A stretch of DNA of 64,000 nt, taken from assembly GCA_035650255.1 (NCBI GenBank), contig DASRIA010000052.1:1-64000 (forward strand). Reading direction: 5' to 3'. The notes under the pieces were generated by a model, which saw nothing but the letters and a program-made list of their open reading frames with translations, ran no database searches and was not told the origin of the DNA. Made by a program: the position numbers and the translations under genes. Source of the stretch: DASRIA01 sp035650255 (lineage in GTDB: Bacteria > Actinomycetota > Thermoleophilia > Solirubrobacterales > JBBDJG01). Shown in pieces: positions 7,608-15,048 of this stretch (position 1 is the stretch's first letter; the number at the start of each line of letters is the position of its first letter).

Positions 7608-8327
7608 CGCGGCGGCGAACTCGGGGCTGCCGCCAGGCGCTTTCTCCACGCCCAACCGGGAAGCATCGGGGAAGGCCGCGACGGCGTCCGCGTATCCCTC
7701 TTCGGTGAAGCTGAGGCAGCCGACGTGCTGAGCCAGCATCAGCGGACCGCCGTACTCGCGCACCAGGTCGCCGATCGGCTCGTTCTCGGCACTCAGCGAA
7801 TCCCATGCCAGCGCCAGCCACTCTCCGTGCGGGAACCGCTCGATCATCCGGCCGGCCAGCTCGTCGTTCACAGAGCCCTGCGTCATCTGCACGATGCCGT
7901 GGCGGATGAACTCGCGGTGGTCCTGGACGAGGAACTGGCGCATCGCCGCCCACACCTCCCTGACGATCGCGCGCCGCTCGCCGTCCATGTCATATGTGAC
8001 CGAAGCGTGTCCCAGGACGAGGCCCTGCACGCTGTCGCGCCGGCCCAGCGCGATCCGCGCGCCGGTCGCCGTTGCCCACCCGTCGGCCACGACGAAGAAG
8101 CGGTCCCAGCCCAGGCGGTCCACCTCCGCCAGCCCGCGCTCCACGAACAGGTCGCGCAGCCTGATGCGGCCCTCGCGCACGGCCTTCACCTGCTCGTCCG
8201 TGATCGGCTCGTCGCCCACGGCAGGAGCGTCGTAGCTGGCCGTCTCAGCCCACTCGTCGAGCTGCTCGCGGATGGTCCACTCGAGCTCAGTGAACTGCGG
8301 CACCAGCAGCAGGCGCGGCTTCTGCAT
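7578..8327 (-). CDS. Alpha/beta-hydrolase-like protein without a recognisable nucleophile
   Basis: The 249-residue protein has an alpha/beta-hydrolase-like order: a first strand KPRLLLVPQFTELEW, a central VVADGWATATGARIA, and late strands GPLMLAQHVGCLSFTEEGY followed by a C-terminal helix AAALRDFCERHG. At the elbow, where hydrolases have GxSxG, the sequence is ADGWATA, so the serine nucleophile is absent. It may be a catalytically altered or binding-only member. The ATG at 8327 lies 41 bp inside the upstream reductase gene, and no good ribosome site is visible. It is probably co-transcribed with the reductase. Assignment to the fold is inferred from pattern alone. Confidence 0.6.
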   Translation of the reverse strand: MQKPRLLLVPQFTELEWTIREQLDEWAETASYDAPAVGDEPITDEQVKAVREGRIRLRDLFVERGLAEVDRLGWDRFFVVADGWATATGARIALGRRDSVQGLVLGHASVTYDMDGERRAIVREVWAAMRQFLVQDHREFIRHGIVQMTQGSVNDELAGRMIERFPHGEWLALAWDSLSAENEPIGDLVREYGGPLMLAQHVGCLSFTEEGYADAVAAFPDASRLGVEKAPGGSPEFAAALRDFCERHG

Positions 8328-9492
8328 GGTGTGGATCAAAGCAGGCCGCCGCCTCGGCTCGTGTGACGGGTGCACGTCCCCAGTGCGCGCGCTCGGCGTA
8401 CTCGACGAGCCGCCCGAAGTAGGACTCGATCGCGGGCACCTCGATGCCGTCGGGCTCGAGATCGCGGCGCGCGTTGGAGTTCTCGTAGGAGACGTCCATC
8501 GCGAAGTAGGGGAAGAACACGCGCGTGCGCCGCAGGCCGCGGCGCCTGCGTGCGCTCGTACCCGCGAGCACCGGGTAGACGAACCGCCTGAAGAGGCTCG
8601 GAGGTATCACGACCGGCTCGCGCTGGCCGACGTGCTGGGCAGACAGCTCGATCAGGCGGCCGACGCTGGTGGCCTGCGCTCCGGCGACCAAGTGGTATGT
8701 CTCGGCCTTGTCGAGCGGGTCGCTCGAAAGCTTGAACACGGCGTCGGCGACGTAGTCGACCGGCACGACGTCGACCGGGGCGAGGCGGCGGGCCGGCAAA
8801 GCCGGCAGCGAGCCGCGGACGAACGCCTTCAGCGGCGTGTACAGCACGTTGAACGAGGCGGTCCACCCGGTCGTACGCTCCCCGACCACGATGCTCGGCC
8901 GGAATATCTGGATCGGCAGCTTGCCCGCGTACGCCCGCACCAGCCGCTCGGCTTCGAACTTCGACTGCTCGTACGGATTGCGGAAGCCCTGTCCCACGTC
9001 GAGGTGCTCCTCGCGGAACTCGCCGCGATGCGTGCCGGCGACGTACGCCGTGGAGATGTGCGCGAAGCGCCGCAGGTTTCCGCGCCGCCGGCACAGGTCC
9101 GCAAACTCCAGCATGCGCCGCGTGCCGTCCACGTTGATCCGGCGCGACTCCTCCAGCGGCAGTGTGAACGACACGGAGGCAGCCGAGTGCACGATGTCGG
9201 TGACGCGCTCTGCAAGGTCGTCACGTTGCGCGGGAGCCAGACCGAGGTCAGGCTGCTCGATGTCCGCGGGGACCGCGTGCAGCCGGTCGCTGAAGTCCGC
9301 GCTTTGCCCGAGCATGCAATCGACCGCGGTGCGCAGGCGGGCATCTGCCTCGGCCGCGTCCCGCCCGCGGACCGCGGCGTAGACAGGCCGATCCGTGCGC
9401 TCGAGGTAGCGCGCGAGGATCTCCATCCCGAGAAACCCGGTTGCGCCGGTCAGGAACACCGCGCCGTGCGTGGGCAGGGGCGTGGGGGCCAT
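8287..9492 (-). CDS. Extended SDR / thioester-reductase-like (male-sterility type) dehydrogenase
   Basis: The 401-residue protein begins with the NAD(P)-binding motif FLTGATGFLGMEILARYL. It carries DIVHSAASVSF, a serine region HISTAYVAGT, and the catalytic Tyr-Lys pair in NPYEQSKFEAERLV, followed by IFRPSIVVGE. This is the pattern of thioester-reductase domains and fatty acyl-CoA reductases, which reduce acyl thioesters to aldehydes or alcohols. A role in making wax-ester or lipid alcohol precursors would fit the acyltransferases in this window, but that is inference. GAGGAGGAG upstream of ATG 9492 supports the start. The C-terminus ends in an Ala-rich low-complexity tail. Confidence 0.82.
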   Translation of the reverse strand: MAPTPLPTHGAVFLTGATGFLGMEILARYLERTDRPVYAAVRGRDAAEADARLRTAVDCMLGQSADFSDRLHAVPADIEQPDLGLAPAQRDDLAERVTDIVHSAASVSFTLPLEESRRINVDGTRRMLEFADLCRRRGNLRRFAHISTAYVAGTHRGEFREEHLDVGQGFRNPYEQSKFEAERLVRAYAGKLPIQIFRPSIVVGERTTGWTASFNVLYTPLKAFVRGSLPALPARRLAPVDVVPVDYVADAVFKLSSDPLDKAETYHLVAGAQATSVGRLIELSAQHVGQREPVVIPPSLFRRFVYPVLAGTSARRRRGLRRTRVFFPYFAMDVSYENSNARRDLEPDGIEVPAIESYFGRLVEYAERAHWGRAPVTRAEAAACFDPHHAEAAPAAGAAVH

Positions 9493-9601
9493 CTCTCCTC
9501 CTCAACATAGGGGAAGGCGTAAAAAAGGATTTCAGCCCCCGGCGGCGCCGTGGTCAACCGACAACCTGTCCATATCGCAAAATGCGGGATAGCCTTCGGC
9601 C

Positions 9602-10357
9602 ATGGCCGCCGAGGATTCCCGCAGTTCCCGGATGTACCGCGCCGCAAAGCTGATGCGCGAGCTGCTCCCCGGCGACCACGAGCTGGGGGACCCGCTGTCG
9701 GTGTCCGGTGACAAGCCTTCCCACCTGCTCGCGCGCAGGGTGGCCGAGACCGGGTCGCAGCGCCCGCTGATGCGCGAGCTCGGACTGGGCGCGCTGCAGG
9801 TGTGGCAGGCCCTGTCCGAGGCGCAGGGCCGCGGCCGGGGCGACGCGGAGGTGGCGATCCTGTTCACGGACCTCGTCGACTTCTCGGACTGGGCGCTGGA
9901 GGTCGGCGACGCGGTGGCCCTCGAACTGCTGCGCAAGGTCGGGACGGAGCAGGAGGCCGCGATCTGCGGGCGCGACGGCGACGTCGTGAAGCGCCTTGGC
10001 GATGGGCTGATGGCCGTCTTCGCGAACCCTGCCGACGCCGTCGCGGCCGCTCACGAGGCGTGCTACCGCGTCGGCGCGCTCGAGGTCCACGGATACCGCC
10101 CCCGCATGCGTGCGGGAGTCCACGTCGGTCGCCCGCGCCGCCTGGGCGGCGACTACCTGGGCGTCGACGTGAACATCGCCGCGCGCGTCGCTGCCGCGGC
10201 GTCCGGCGACGAAGTGCTCGTGTCGGCGCCGGCGTGCGCGCGGCTCGATGACGGCGCGTTCGAGCTGCGGCGGCGCCGGCGGTTCAGGGCCAAGGGCACA
10301 CCGAAAGAGCTGGAGGTCTACTCGGTCGAGCGGCCCATGAAGTCCTCCAGCACCTGA
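9602..10357 (+). CDS. Class III adenylate/guanylate cyclase
   Basis: The 251-residue protein has a helical N-terminal region of about 75 residues and then a class III cyclase catalytic domain. Metal aspartates are seen in ILFTDLVDFS (Asp90) and VVKRLGDGLMAVF (Asp134). The transition-state residues are in GVDVNIAARV (Asn191, Arg195). The Lys in VVKRLGDG fits ATP selectivity, so cAMP is the likely product. The N-terminal region (MRELLPGDHELGDPLS and MRELGLGALQVWQAL) is an actinobacterial type of adenylate cyclase regulatory region. It diverges from the reductase over a 109-bp gap. Its 3' end overlaps the convergent hydrolase by 40 bp. Confidence 0.9.
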   Translation: MAAEDSRSSRMYRAAKLMRELLPGDHELGDPLSVSGDKPSHLLARRVAETGSQRPLMRELGLGALQVWQALSEAQGRGRGDAEVAILFTDLVDFSDWALEVGDAVALELLRKVGTEQEAAICGRDGDVVKRLGDGLMAVFANPADAVAAAHEACYRVGALEVHGYRPRMRAGVHVGRPRRLGGDYLGVDVNIAARVAAAASGDEVLVSAPACARLDDGAFELRRRRRFRAKGTPKELEVYSVERPMKSSST

Positions 10358-11010
10358 TTGAAGGCAGGAGTCCGCTGCGCCGCGTGGCCCGCCCCCGGTA
10401 GGCACTCGCGGCGCCCGCCCAGACGGGCGGCGATCGCGTCGCACAGCCGTTCGAGGCCGGGATCGTGTCCGCCGGACACGACGAGCACCGGCACGCCGGC
10501 GCGAGCGATGGCGTCGTAGTCGGGGTGCGCCTCGGCGGGAGGCCGCAGGCCACGCGCCAGCTCCCGCGCGCGGGCGAGCTCTTCGCGCTGTCCGGCTGTC
10601 AGGTTCCCGCCCATCCCGGCCAGTGCCTCGAACGCTGCCCGCGCCTCTGCGTGGGCGCCCGGGGACTCACCGGTGTACGCCCCCGCGAGGTCCAGCAGCC
10701 TCCGCGTGTCGGGATCCTCCGCGTCCGCGAGCTCGAACAGCGGCACTTCGATCAGGGTCAGCGAGCGCACCCGGTCGGGGCGGCGCCCGGCGGCGACCGT
10801 CAGGCCCAGCCCGCCATAGGAAAAGCCCACCGCATGTGCACGCTCCCGTGCGAGCAGCTCCTCGAGGTCGCCGGCATCGACCTCCCAGTCCTGCCGCTCG
10901 GTCGCGGGGCTGGGCGGGAACCCCCGCCGGTAGGCGAGCAGCAGCTTCCAGCTTTCGGCCAGCGGCTCCTGTGCGGCCCATGTCATCTCCGGCCCGACCC
11001 CTCCGTGCAC
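10318..11010 (-). CDS. Alpha/beta hydrolase, start uncertain
   Basis: The frame encodes an alpha/beta hydrolase with an oxyanion HGG (HGGVGPEMTW), nucleophile elbow VGFSYGGLG (serine in GFSYG), an acid region VLVVSGGHDPG, and catalytic histidine in LPGAGHAAQRTP. Lipase, esterase or haloperoxidase-like substrates are possible. GTG 11010 is the first in-frame standard start, but it removes the strand before HGG. Recognisable sequence (VTLHVRSLGAGQPILFVHGG) continues upstream to about 11058 without ATG, GTG or TTG. A CTG at 11052 could be used, or the start has decayed. It follows the DUF2269 gene directly, so it probably ends that operon. Confidence 0.78.
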   Translation of the reverse strand: MHGGVGPEMTWAAQEPLAESWKLLLAYRRGFPPSPATERQDWEVDAGDLEELLARERAHAVGFSYGGLGLTVAAGRRPDRVRSLTLIEVPLFELADAEDPDTRRLLDLAGAYTGESPGAHAEARAAFEALAGMGGNLTAGQREELARARELARGLRPPAEAHPDYDAIARAGVPVLVVSGGHDPGLERLCDAIAARLGGRRECLPGAGHAAQRTPAFNQVLEDFMGRSTE

Positions 11011-11054
11011 GAAGAGGATCGGCTGACCGGCTCCCAGCGAGCGAACGTGCAGCG

Positions 11055-11552
11055 TTACGAGAGGCCCGGCTTGTCGACCATCAGGAAGACGGCGATCACG
11101 AGCAGGATCCCCGTGATCGTGCCGGCGATGCCCTGACGCATCGCGCCCTGCTGATACTTCTGCGAGGGAGCGAACTCCCCGTCGCCCGCGTCGGCGATCT
11201 CGCGCTCGATCATCGGGCCCAGACGCCGGTCCTGCGGGATGAAGAAGGCGAGGTTGAGGATCGCGATCACCAGCACGATCGCGAAGGTGGCGCTGAGCCA
11301 GAGGTCGCCCAACTCCCAGTTGCCCTCCGACACCTGGTAGAAGCCCGTCGCCAGCACCACGATCAGCGCAGGCACGGCGAAGAACTGGTTGAGCACCAGC
11401 TGCAGGCGATGCACGTACGGCAGGTGCCGCGGGCTGAGCTTCATCGCCACCGGGAACATCACGGACTCCGCGAACGTGGCGCCGAACCCGACCATCACGG
11501 CCGTGATGTGGAGGAACACGGAAAACTCGTACGAGGTGATGGCGAGCGCCAC
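11055..11552 (-). CDS. DUF2269 family membrane protein
   Basis: The 165-residue protein has four predicted membrane helices, starting at SVFLHITAVMVGFGATFAES. The conserved features are an FLHI near the N-terminus and two central hydrophobic stretches (FFAVPALIVVLATGFYQ and LSATFAIVLVIAILNLAFF). This matches DUF2269, a common small membrane family with no assigned reaction. It lies 12 bp downstream of the response regulator in the same direction, so it probably belongs to the envelope-stress operon. Confidence 0.78.
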   Translation of the reverse strand: MALAITSYEFSVFLHITAVMVGFGATFAESVMFPVAMKLSPRHLPYVHRLQLVLNQFFAVPALIVVLATGFYQVSEGNWELGDLWLSATFAIVLVIAILNLAFFIPQDRRLGPMIEREIADAGDGEFAPSQKYQQGAMRQGIAGTITGILLVIAVFLMVDKPGLS

Positions 11553-11564
11553 CGCGCGAGCTTA

Positions 11565-12212
11565 TTAGGAATCGATCAGGCGGCGCTCGATCGCCCAGCG
11601 CGACAGCTCGTGCCGGCTCGACAGCTGGAGCTTGCGCAGCACCGCCGAGACGTGTGCCTCGACGGTCTTGGCGGAGATCTCCAGGCGCAGCGCGATCTCC
11701 TTGTACATGTAGCCGCGCGCGATCAGCTGCAGGACCTCGCGCTCGCGCGGCGTGAGCTGGTCCAGCTCGGCGTCCTGCTCCGCAGCGGCCGGTGCCGGGC
11801 CGGCAAAGGCGTCGAGCACGAATCCGGCCAGCCGGGGCGAGAACACCGCGTCGCCTTCGTGTACGCGCCGGACGGCTTCGGCCAGCTCGGGCCCGGAGAT
11901 CGACTTGGTCACGTAGCCGCGCGCGCCTGCCCGGATCACCGCGATCACGTCCTGTGCGGCGTCCGAGACCGACAGCGCGAGAAAGCGCACGCCGGGCTGG
12001 TCCGCCACCCGGCGGATGACCTCGACGCCACCGCCGTCGGGCATGTGGACGTCGAGCAGGACGACGTCGGGACCGGCGGCCGCGATCGTCGCGACGGCGT
12101 CGTCGACGGTCGCAGCGTCGCCTGCGATGTCGACCAGGCCTTCGAGCTCGGCCCGGACGCCGGCGCGAAACAGCTGGTGATCGTCGACGATCACCACGCG
12201 CGGAGAGGTCAC
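11565..12212 (-). CDS. NarL/LuxR-type response regulator
   Basis: The 215-residue protein has a receiver domain (VVIVDDHQLFRAGVRAEL; phospho-acceptor Asp in VVLLDVHMPDGGG; Lys in YVTKSISG) and a C-terminal LuxR helix-turn-helix (LTPREREVLQLIARGYMYKE, then ISAKTVEAHVSAVLRKL). It should be phosphorylated by the sensor kinase encoded just upstream. Its GTG start (12212-12210) overlaps the kinase TGA as GTGA, so the two proteins are probably made in step. The pair resembles LiaSR and VraSR systems, which respond to cell-envelope damage. Confidence 0.93.
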   Translation of the reverse strand: MTSPRVVIVDDHQLFRAGVRAELEGLVDIAGDAATVDDAVATIAAAGPDVVLLDVHMPDGGGVEVIRRVADQPGVRFLALSVSDAAQDVIAVIRAGARGYVTKSISGPELAEAVRRVHEGDAVFSPRLAGFVLDAFAGPAPAAAEQDAELDQLTPREREVLQLIARGYMYKEIALRLEISAKTVEAHVSAVLRKLQLSSRHELSRWAIERRLIDS

Positions 12213-13468
12213 GAGCCGTCCTCCAGCACCAGCTCCACCTCGGTGCCCTGGCCGCGCGTGCTGTGTATCGCTGCCCGGCCGCCGTTGCGCGTCATGCGGC
12301 CGACGATGGACTCGCGCACGCCGCGCCGGTCCCCGGGGACGGCGTCGGGATCGAAGCCCGGCCCGCGATCCCTCACGAACACGTGCTTGCGCCCGTTCGC
12401 CAGCTCCGCGTACACGTCGACCGCCGACCCGCCGCCGTGCTTCGCGGCGTTCAGCATCGCCTCCCGTGCGGCCGCGACCATCGCGTCGGCCGCCGGGTCC
12501 AGCTCGCAATCGCCCACGGCGACCACCTCGACGGGAACGCCGCTGCTCTCTTCCACTTCGGCGGCGGCCCGCTCGAGCGCGCCCAGCATGCGGCCCGCGG
12601 CCGCGGCGGTGGACCGCCCCGACAGCCAGGCGCGCAGCTCTCGCTCCTGCCGGCGCGCGAGCCCGGCCACCTCGCGCGGATCGGACGAGCGCTTCTGCAT
12701 CAGCGTCAGCGTCTGCAGCACAGAGTCATGCAGGTGGGCGGCCATCTCGGCCCGCTCCTGTGAGCGGATGCGCTCCGCGCGCTCGGCCGACAGGGACCTC
12801 ACGAGCCGCAGGATCCACGGCGCGAAGATCACGGCCAGCACCACGACCACCACGATCACGGCCAGCACGACGTCGCGCGCGGCGCTCAGCGAGCCGGTGG
12901 CCTGGAGGAATACGAGGCCGGCGGCGATCACCAGCGCGATGCCCAGGCCCACGCGGGAGACGACGGCCGCGCCGCGCCCGAGCGCGCGCAGCTCCTCGGC
13001 GGCGTCGGGCTCCGCCGGTGCGGCCGTATCCGCGATCACCGCCCTGCCGGTCGACTGGCGCCACAGCAGCGCGCCACCTCCGGCGATCAGCACCAGGGGC
13101 CACACGACGGCATCGGGGAACCAGACGTCGAGCGCGCGCAGGGCGAGCAGGACCGCAAGCAGCACCAGGGCTACGCCCAGGGCAACCTCCACCGACCCAC
13201 GCCCGCCACGCGGCGCGGAGTCCGCAGCGGCCGCGCCCGCCGCATCGCCCGGGGGGATCACGAGCCAGCCGAGCACGTACAGGACGACACCCGCGCCTCC
13301 GGCCGCGGCGGCGGCGACGAACACGATCCTGACGACCAGAGGGTCGAGGTCGAGGCGGGCTGCGATGCCGGCGCAGACCCCGGCGATCACGCGGCGCTCC
13401 TGATCCCGCCGGAGCGCGGGCTTGGCGATGGTGCTGCCGGCCTCGGTGGCCATCCCGCCGCGCATCAT
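12209..13468 (-). CDS. PspC-domain sensor histidine kinase
   Basis: The protein of about 419 residues starts with a PspC domain (RRVIAGVCAGIAARLDLDPLVVRI), then has several membrane helices and a HisKA_3-type kinase core. The phospho-acceptor histidine is in MAAHLHDSVLQTLTLMQ, the N-box is REAMLNAAKHGGG, and the G-boxes are DRGPGFDP and RGQGTEVEL. Fusion of PspC to a kinase core is known in actinobacteria and suggests sensing of membrane or wall stress. ATG codons at 13468, 13465 and 13453 compete for the start; the upstream open extension has no conserved sequence. It overlaps the response regulator by 4 bp. Confidence 0.9.
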   Translation of the reverse strand: MMRGGMATEAGSTIAKPALRRDQERRVIAGVCAGIAARLDLDPLVVRIVFVAAAAAGGAGVVLYVLGWLVIPPGDAAGAAAADSAPRGGRGSVEVALGVALVLLAVLLALRALDVWFPDAVVWPLVLIAGGGALLWRQSTGRAVIADTAAPAEPDAAEELRALGRGAAVVSRVGLGIALVIAAGLVFLQATGSLSAARDVVLAVIVVVVVLAVIFAPWILRLVRSLSAERAERIRSQERAEMAAHLHDSVLQTLTLMQKRSSDPREVAGLARRQERELRAWLSGRSTAAAAGRMLGALERAAAEVEESSGVPVEVVAVGDCELDPAADAMVAAAREAMLNAAKHGGGSAVDVYAELANGRKHVFVRDRGPGFDPDAVPGDRRGVRESIVGRMTRNGGRAAIHSTRGQGTEVELVLEDGS

Positions 13469-13497
13469 CGCACCGGAGCCCCCTCGCCGAACGGCAG

Positions 13498-13692
13498 TCA
13501 GGTGCGGCGGCCGAGGCCGGAAGCCAGCAGGATGATGCCGAGGGCCGCGCACACGAGCGGCCCCACCGCGGCGAACCTCAGGTTGAAGACGTCGAGCTGA
13601 TCGAGCAGCAGCACGACGCCGAAGCAGACCAGCACGACGCCGGCGACGAGCGACGCGATGTCCGGCCCCGTGGAGCGCTTCACCTCGCTCAC
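13498..13692 (-). CDS. Small two-helix membrane protein in the envelope-stress operon
   Basis: This 64-residue protein has two predicted membrane helices, VAGVVLVCFGVVLLLDQL and AVGPLVCAALGIILLASGL, and short charged ends. The layout resembles the LiaF/PspC membrane segment (DUF5668-like). GTG 13692 overlaps the TGA of the PspC/LiaF gene as GTGA, and the kinase begins 29 bp after its stop. The position between the membrane sensor-like protein and the kinase suggests an accessory subunit of that signalling unit; this is inference from context. Confidence 0.75.
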   Translation of the reverse strand: MSEVKRSTGPDIASLVAGVVLVCFGVVLLLDQLDVFNLRFAAVGPLVCAALGIILLASGLGRRT

Positions 13693-14855
13693 CGGCGCGC
13701 GGCGCCGGTCGCGCACGCCGTGTTGCCGGGCTCGACGTCCACGTTCCGGAAGGACTCCTGCGGCCCGGCGTGCTTTACCTGGAGGAGCCCGATGCCCACG
13801 TCGCCGTGGACGACCAGCAGCGGCGCACCACGGCGGGCGCGGAACTTCTCTTCCCAGTCCACGTCGACGCCGCCGCTCTCGTGGCCGAACACCTGGACGG
13901 CGCCGACGCCCACGTCCGCCTGGCTTGCGACGCACACGTCTTCGGGCACCACGACCACGCCTTCGCCCACGCCCACGTCGAGCGTGACGTCCTTGCCCTC
14001 CGGCGGCAGGCGCACGAAGCGCAGGTCGAGCACCAGGCTGCCCATGCCGAGCTCGTAGCGGTCGCGGATGTCGGCGGCCGCCGTGGGGCGGTACTCGCGT
14101 TCCCCGATGCCGCCGTCGAAGTCGACGTCGGCCGCCGCGATGAACGCGACCGAGGTGGCAAGCGCGAGCGCGGGCAGGATCAGCCACCGCACGCGGCCGA
14201 TGAAGGCACCCGCGATCAGCATCACCCCGGCGGCGATCACGAGCGCCGCGCCGACGGTGCCGCCGCCGATCGCCGCCGTCCACGCGCCGGCCACGAAGAC
14301 CACTCCGGAGAGCACCAGCAGCCCGGCGCCGAGCGCCACGGCGATCAGCACGTCGCGAGTGCTGCCGACCGGTCGCTCTCCGGTGACGAGCCACCACACG
14401 AGGAACCCGACCAGCGCGATCGCGGCCAGCGGCAGGATGAGGAGTCCGGCGAACAGCCCCGCGCCGAGGACGAGCAGGACAGGAACGAGCAGCAGCGGGC
14501 CCGCGACCACCGCGAGCACGACGATCGCGAGCGCGGTCAGCGCGCCGCTGCGCTGGCGCGGCGGAGCAGCCGTTGTCGTGGCGCCGGTGTCCTCCGGGAT
14601 GAACACCCAGGCCGCGAGATACACGAGGCCGCCGAGGCCGCCGAGCACGAGCGACGCGGCAAACGCGATGCGGAAGATGACCGGATCGATGTCGAAGTAG
14701 CGGCCGAGGCCGCCCGCCACGCCGCCGAGCATGCGATCGTCGCGGGAGCGCGTGAGTCGCCGCGGCGCCGGCTGGACGGCGGTGGGCGCGGTCTCCGCCT
14801 CTGCGGGTCCGGGAGGAGGCTGGGGCGGGCGCTGCTGGGACTCGTCCTCGGTCAT
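13689..14855 (-). CDS. PspC-domain membrane protein with LiaF-like C-terminal domain
   Basis: The 388-residue protein carries a proline-rich N-terminus and a PspC domain near residues 30-90 (LTRSRDDRMLGGVAGGLGRY, FDIDPVIFRI). Five or six membrane helices follow, and then a soluble C-terminal domain of about 140 residues rich in beta strands. That last part (DLRFVRLPPEGKDVTLDVGV, VGAVQVFGHESGG) looks like the LiaF/cell-wall-active-antibiotic-response domain (DUF2154). In Firmicutes LiaF inhibits its partner kinase, so this is the best candidate for the negative regulator here. It is the first gene of a minus-strand run whose members overlap or nearly abut. Confidence 0.85.
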   Translation of the reverse strand: MTEDESQQRPPQPPPGPAEAETAPTAVQPAPRRLTRSRDDRMLGGVAGGLGRYFDIDPVIFRIAFAASLVLGGLGGLVYLAAWVFIPEDTGATTTAAPPRQRSGALTALAIVVLAVVAGPLLLVPVLLVLGAGLFAGLLILPLAAIALVGFLVWWLVTGERPVGSTRDVLIAVALGAGLLVLSGVVFVAGAWTAAIGGGTVGAALVIAAGVMLIAGAFIGRVRWLILPALALATSVAFIAAADVDFDGGIGEREYRPTAAADIRDRYELGMGSLVLDLRFVRLPPEGKDVTLDVGVGEGVVVVPEDVCVASQADVGVGAVQVFGHESGGVDVDWEEKFRARRGAPLLVVHGDVGIGLLQVKHAGPQESFRNVDVEPGNTACATGAARR

Positions 14856-14936
14856 CGGTCTCCGTTCGTCGGGGCGGGCAACGATCTGCAGACTGACGCA
14901 GCGTCGCGCTCCTGCCTATCGGGAATGTCCCTTAGG

Positions 14937-14949
14937 GACCCGCGCGACC
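14937..14949. repeat. 13-bp palindrome GTCCCTTAGGGAC, copy 1
   Basis: A perfect inverted repeat GTCCCT-T-AGGGAC sits in the 193-bp divergent gap between the PspC/LiaF gene and the beta-helix gene. A near-copy with the same GTCCC/GGGAC arms is at 22112-22125. The shared context is GGGA(A)TGTCCC before the centre. It could be a repressor site or a dispersed intergenic element; a single palindrome this short is not a terminator. Confidence 0.5.
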
Positions 14950-15048
14950 CGGGTTCGGCGCCGTAATGCGGCTGACGCGATTTCCCTTCGGCAAGCGGGA
15001 GTCAATAAGGTCCCGCCCAACTAACCGCTAGCCAAGAGGAGGCGCAGC

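Noticed and set aside
9493..9601. Imperfect inverted repeat TATCGCAAAATGCGGGATA in the cyclase/reductase gap
   Set aside because: The arms contain mismatches at inner positions, so it is not clearly a regulatory palindrome.
10623..13403. A 926-codon plus-strand frame spanning several minus-strand genes
   Set aside because: It is low-complexity Arg/Ser/Pro-rich sequence opposite a set of clearly recognised genes.
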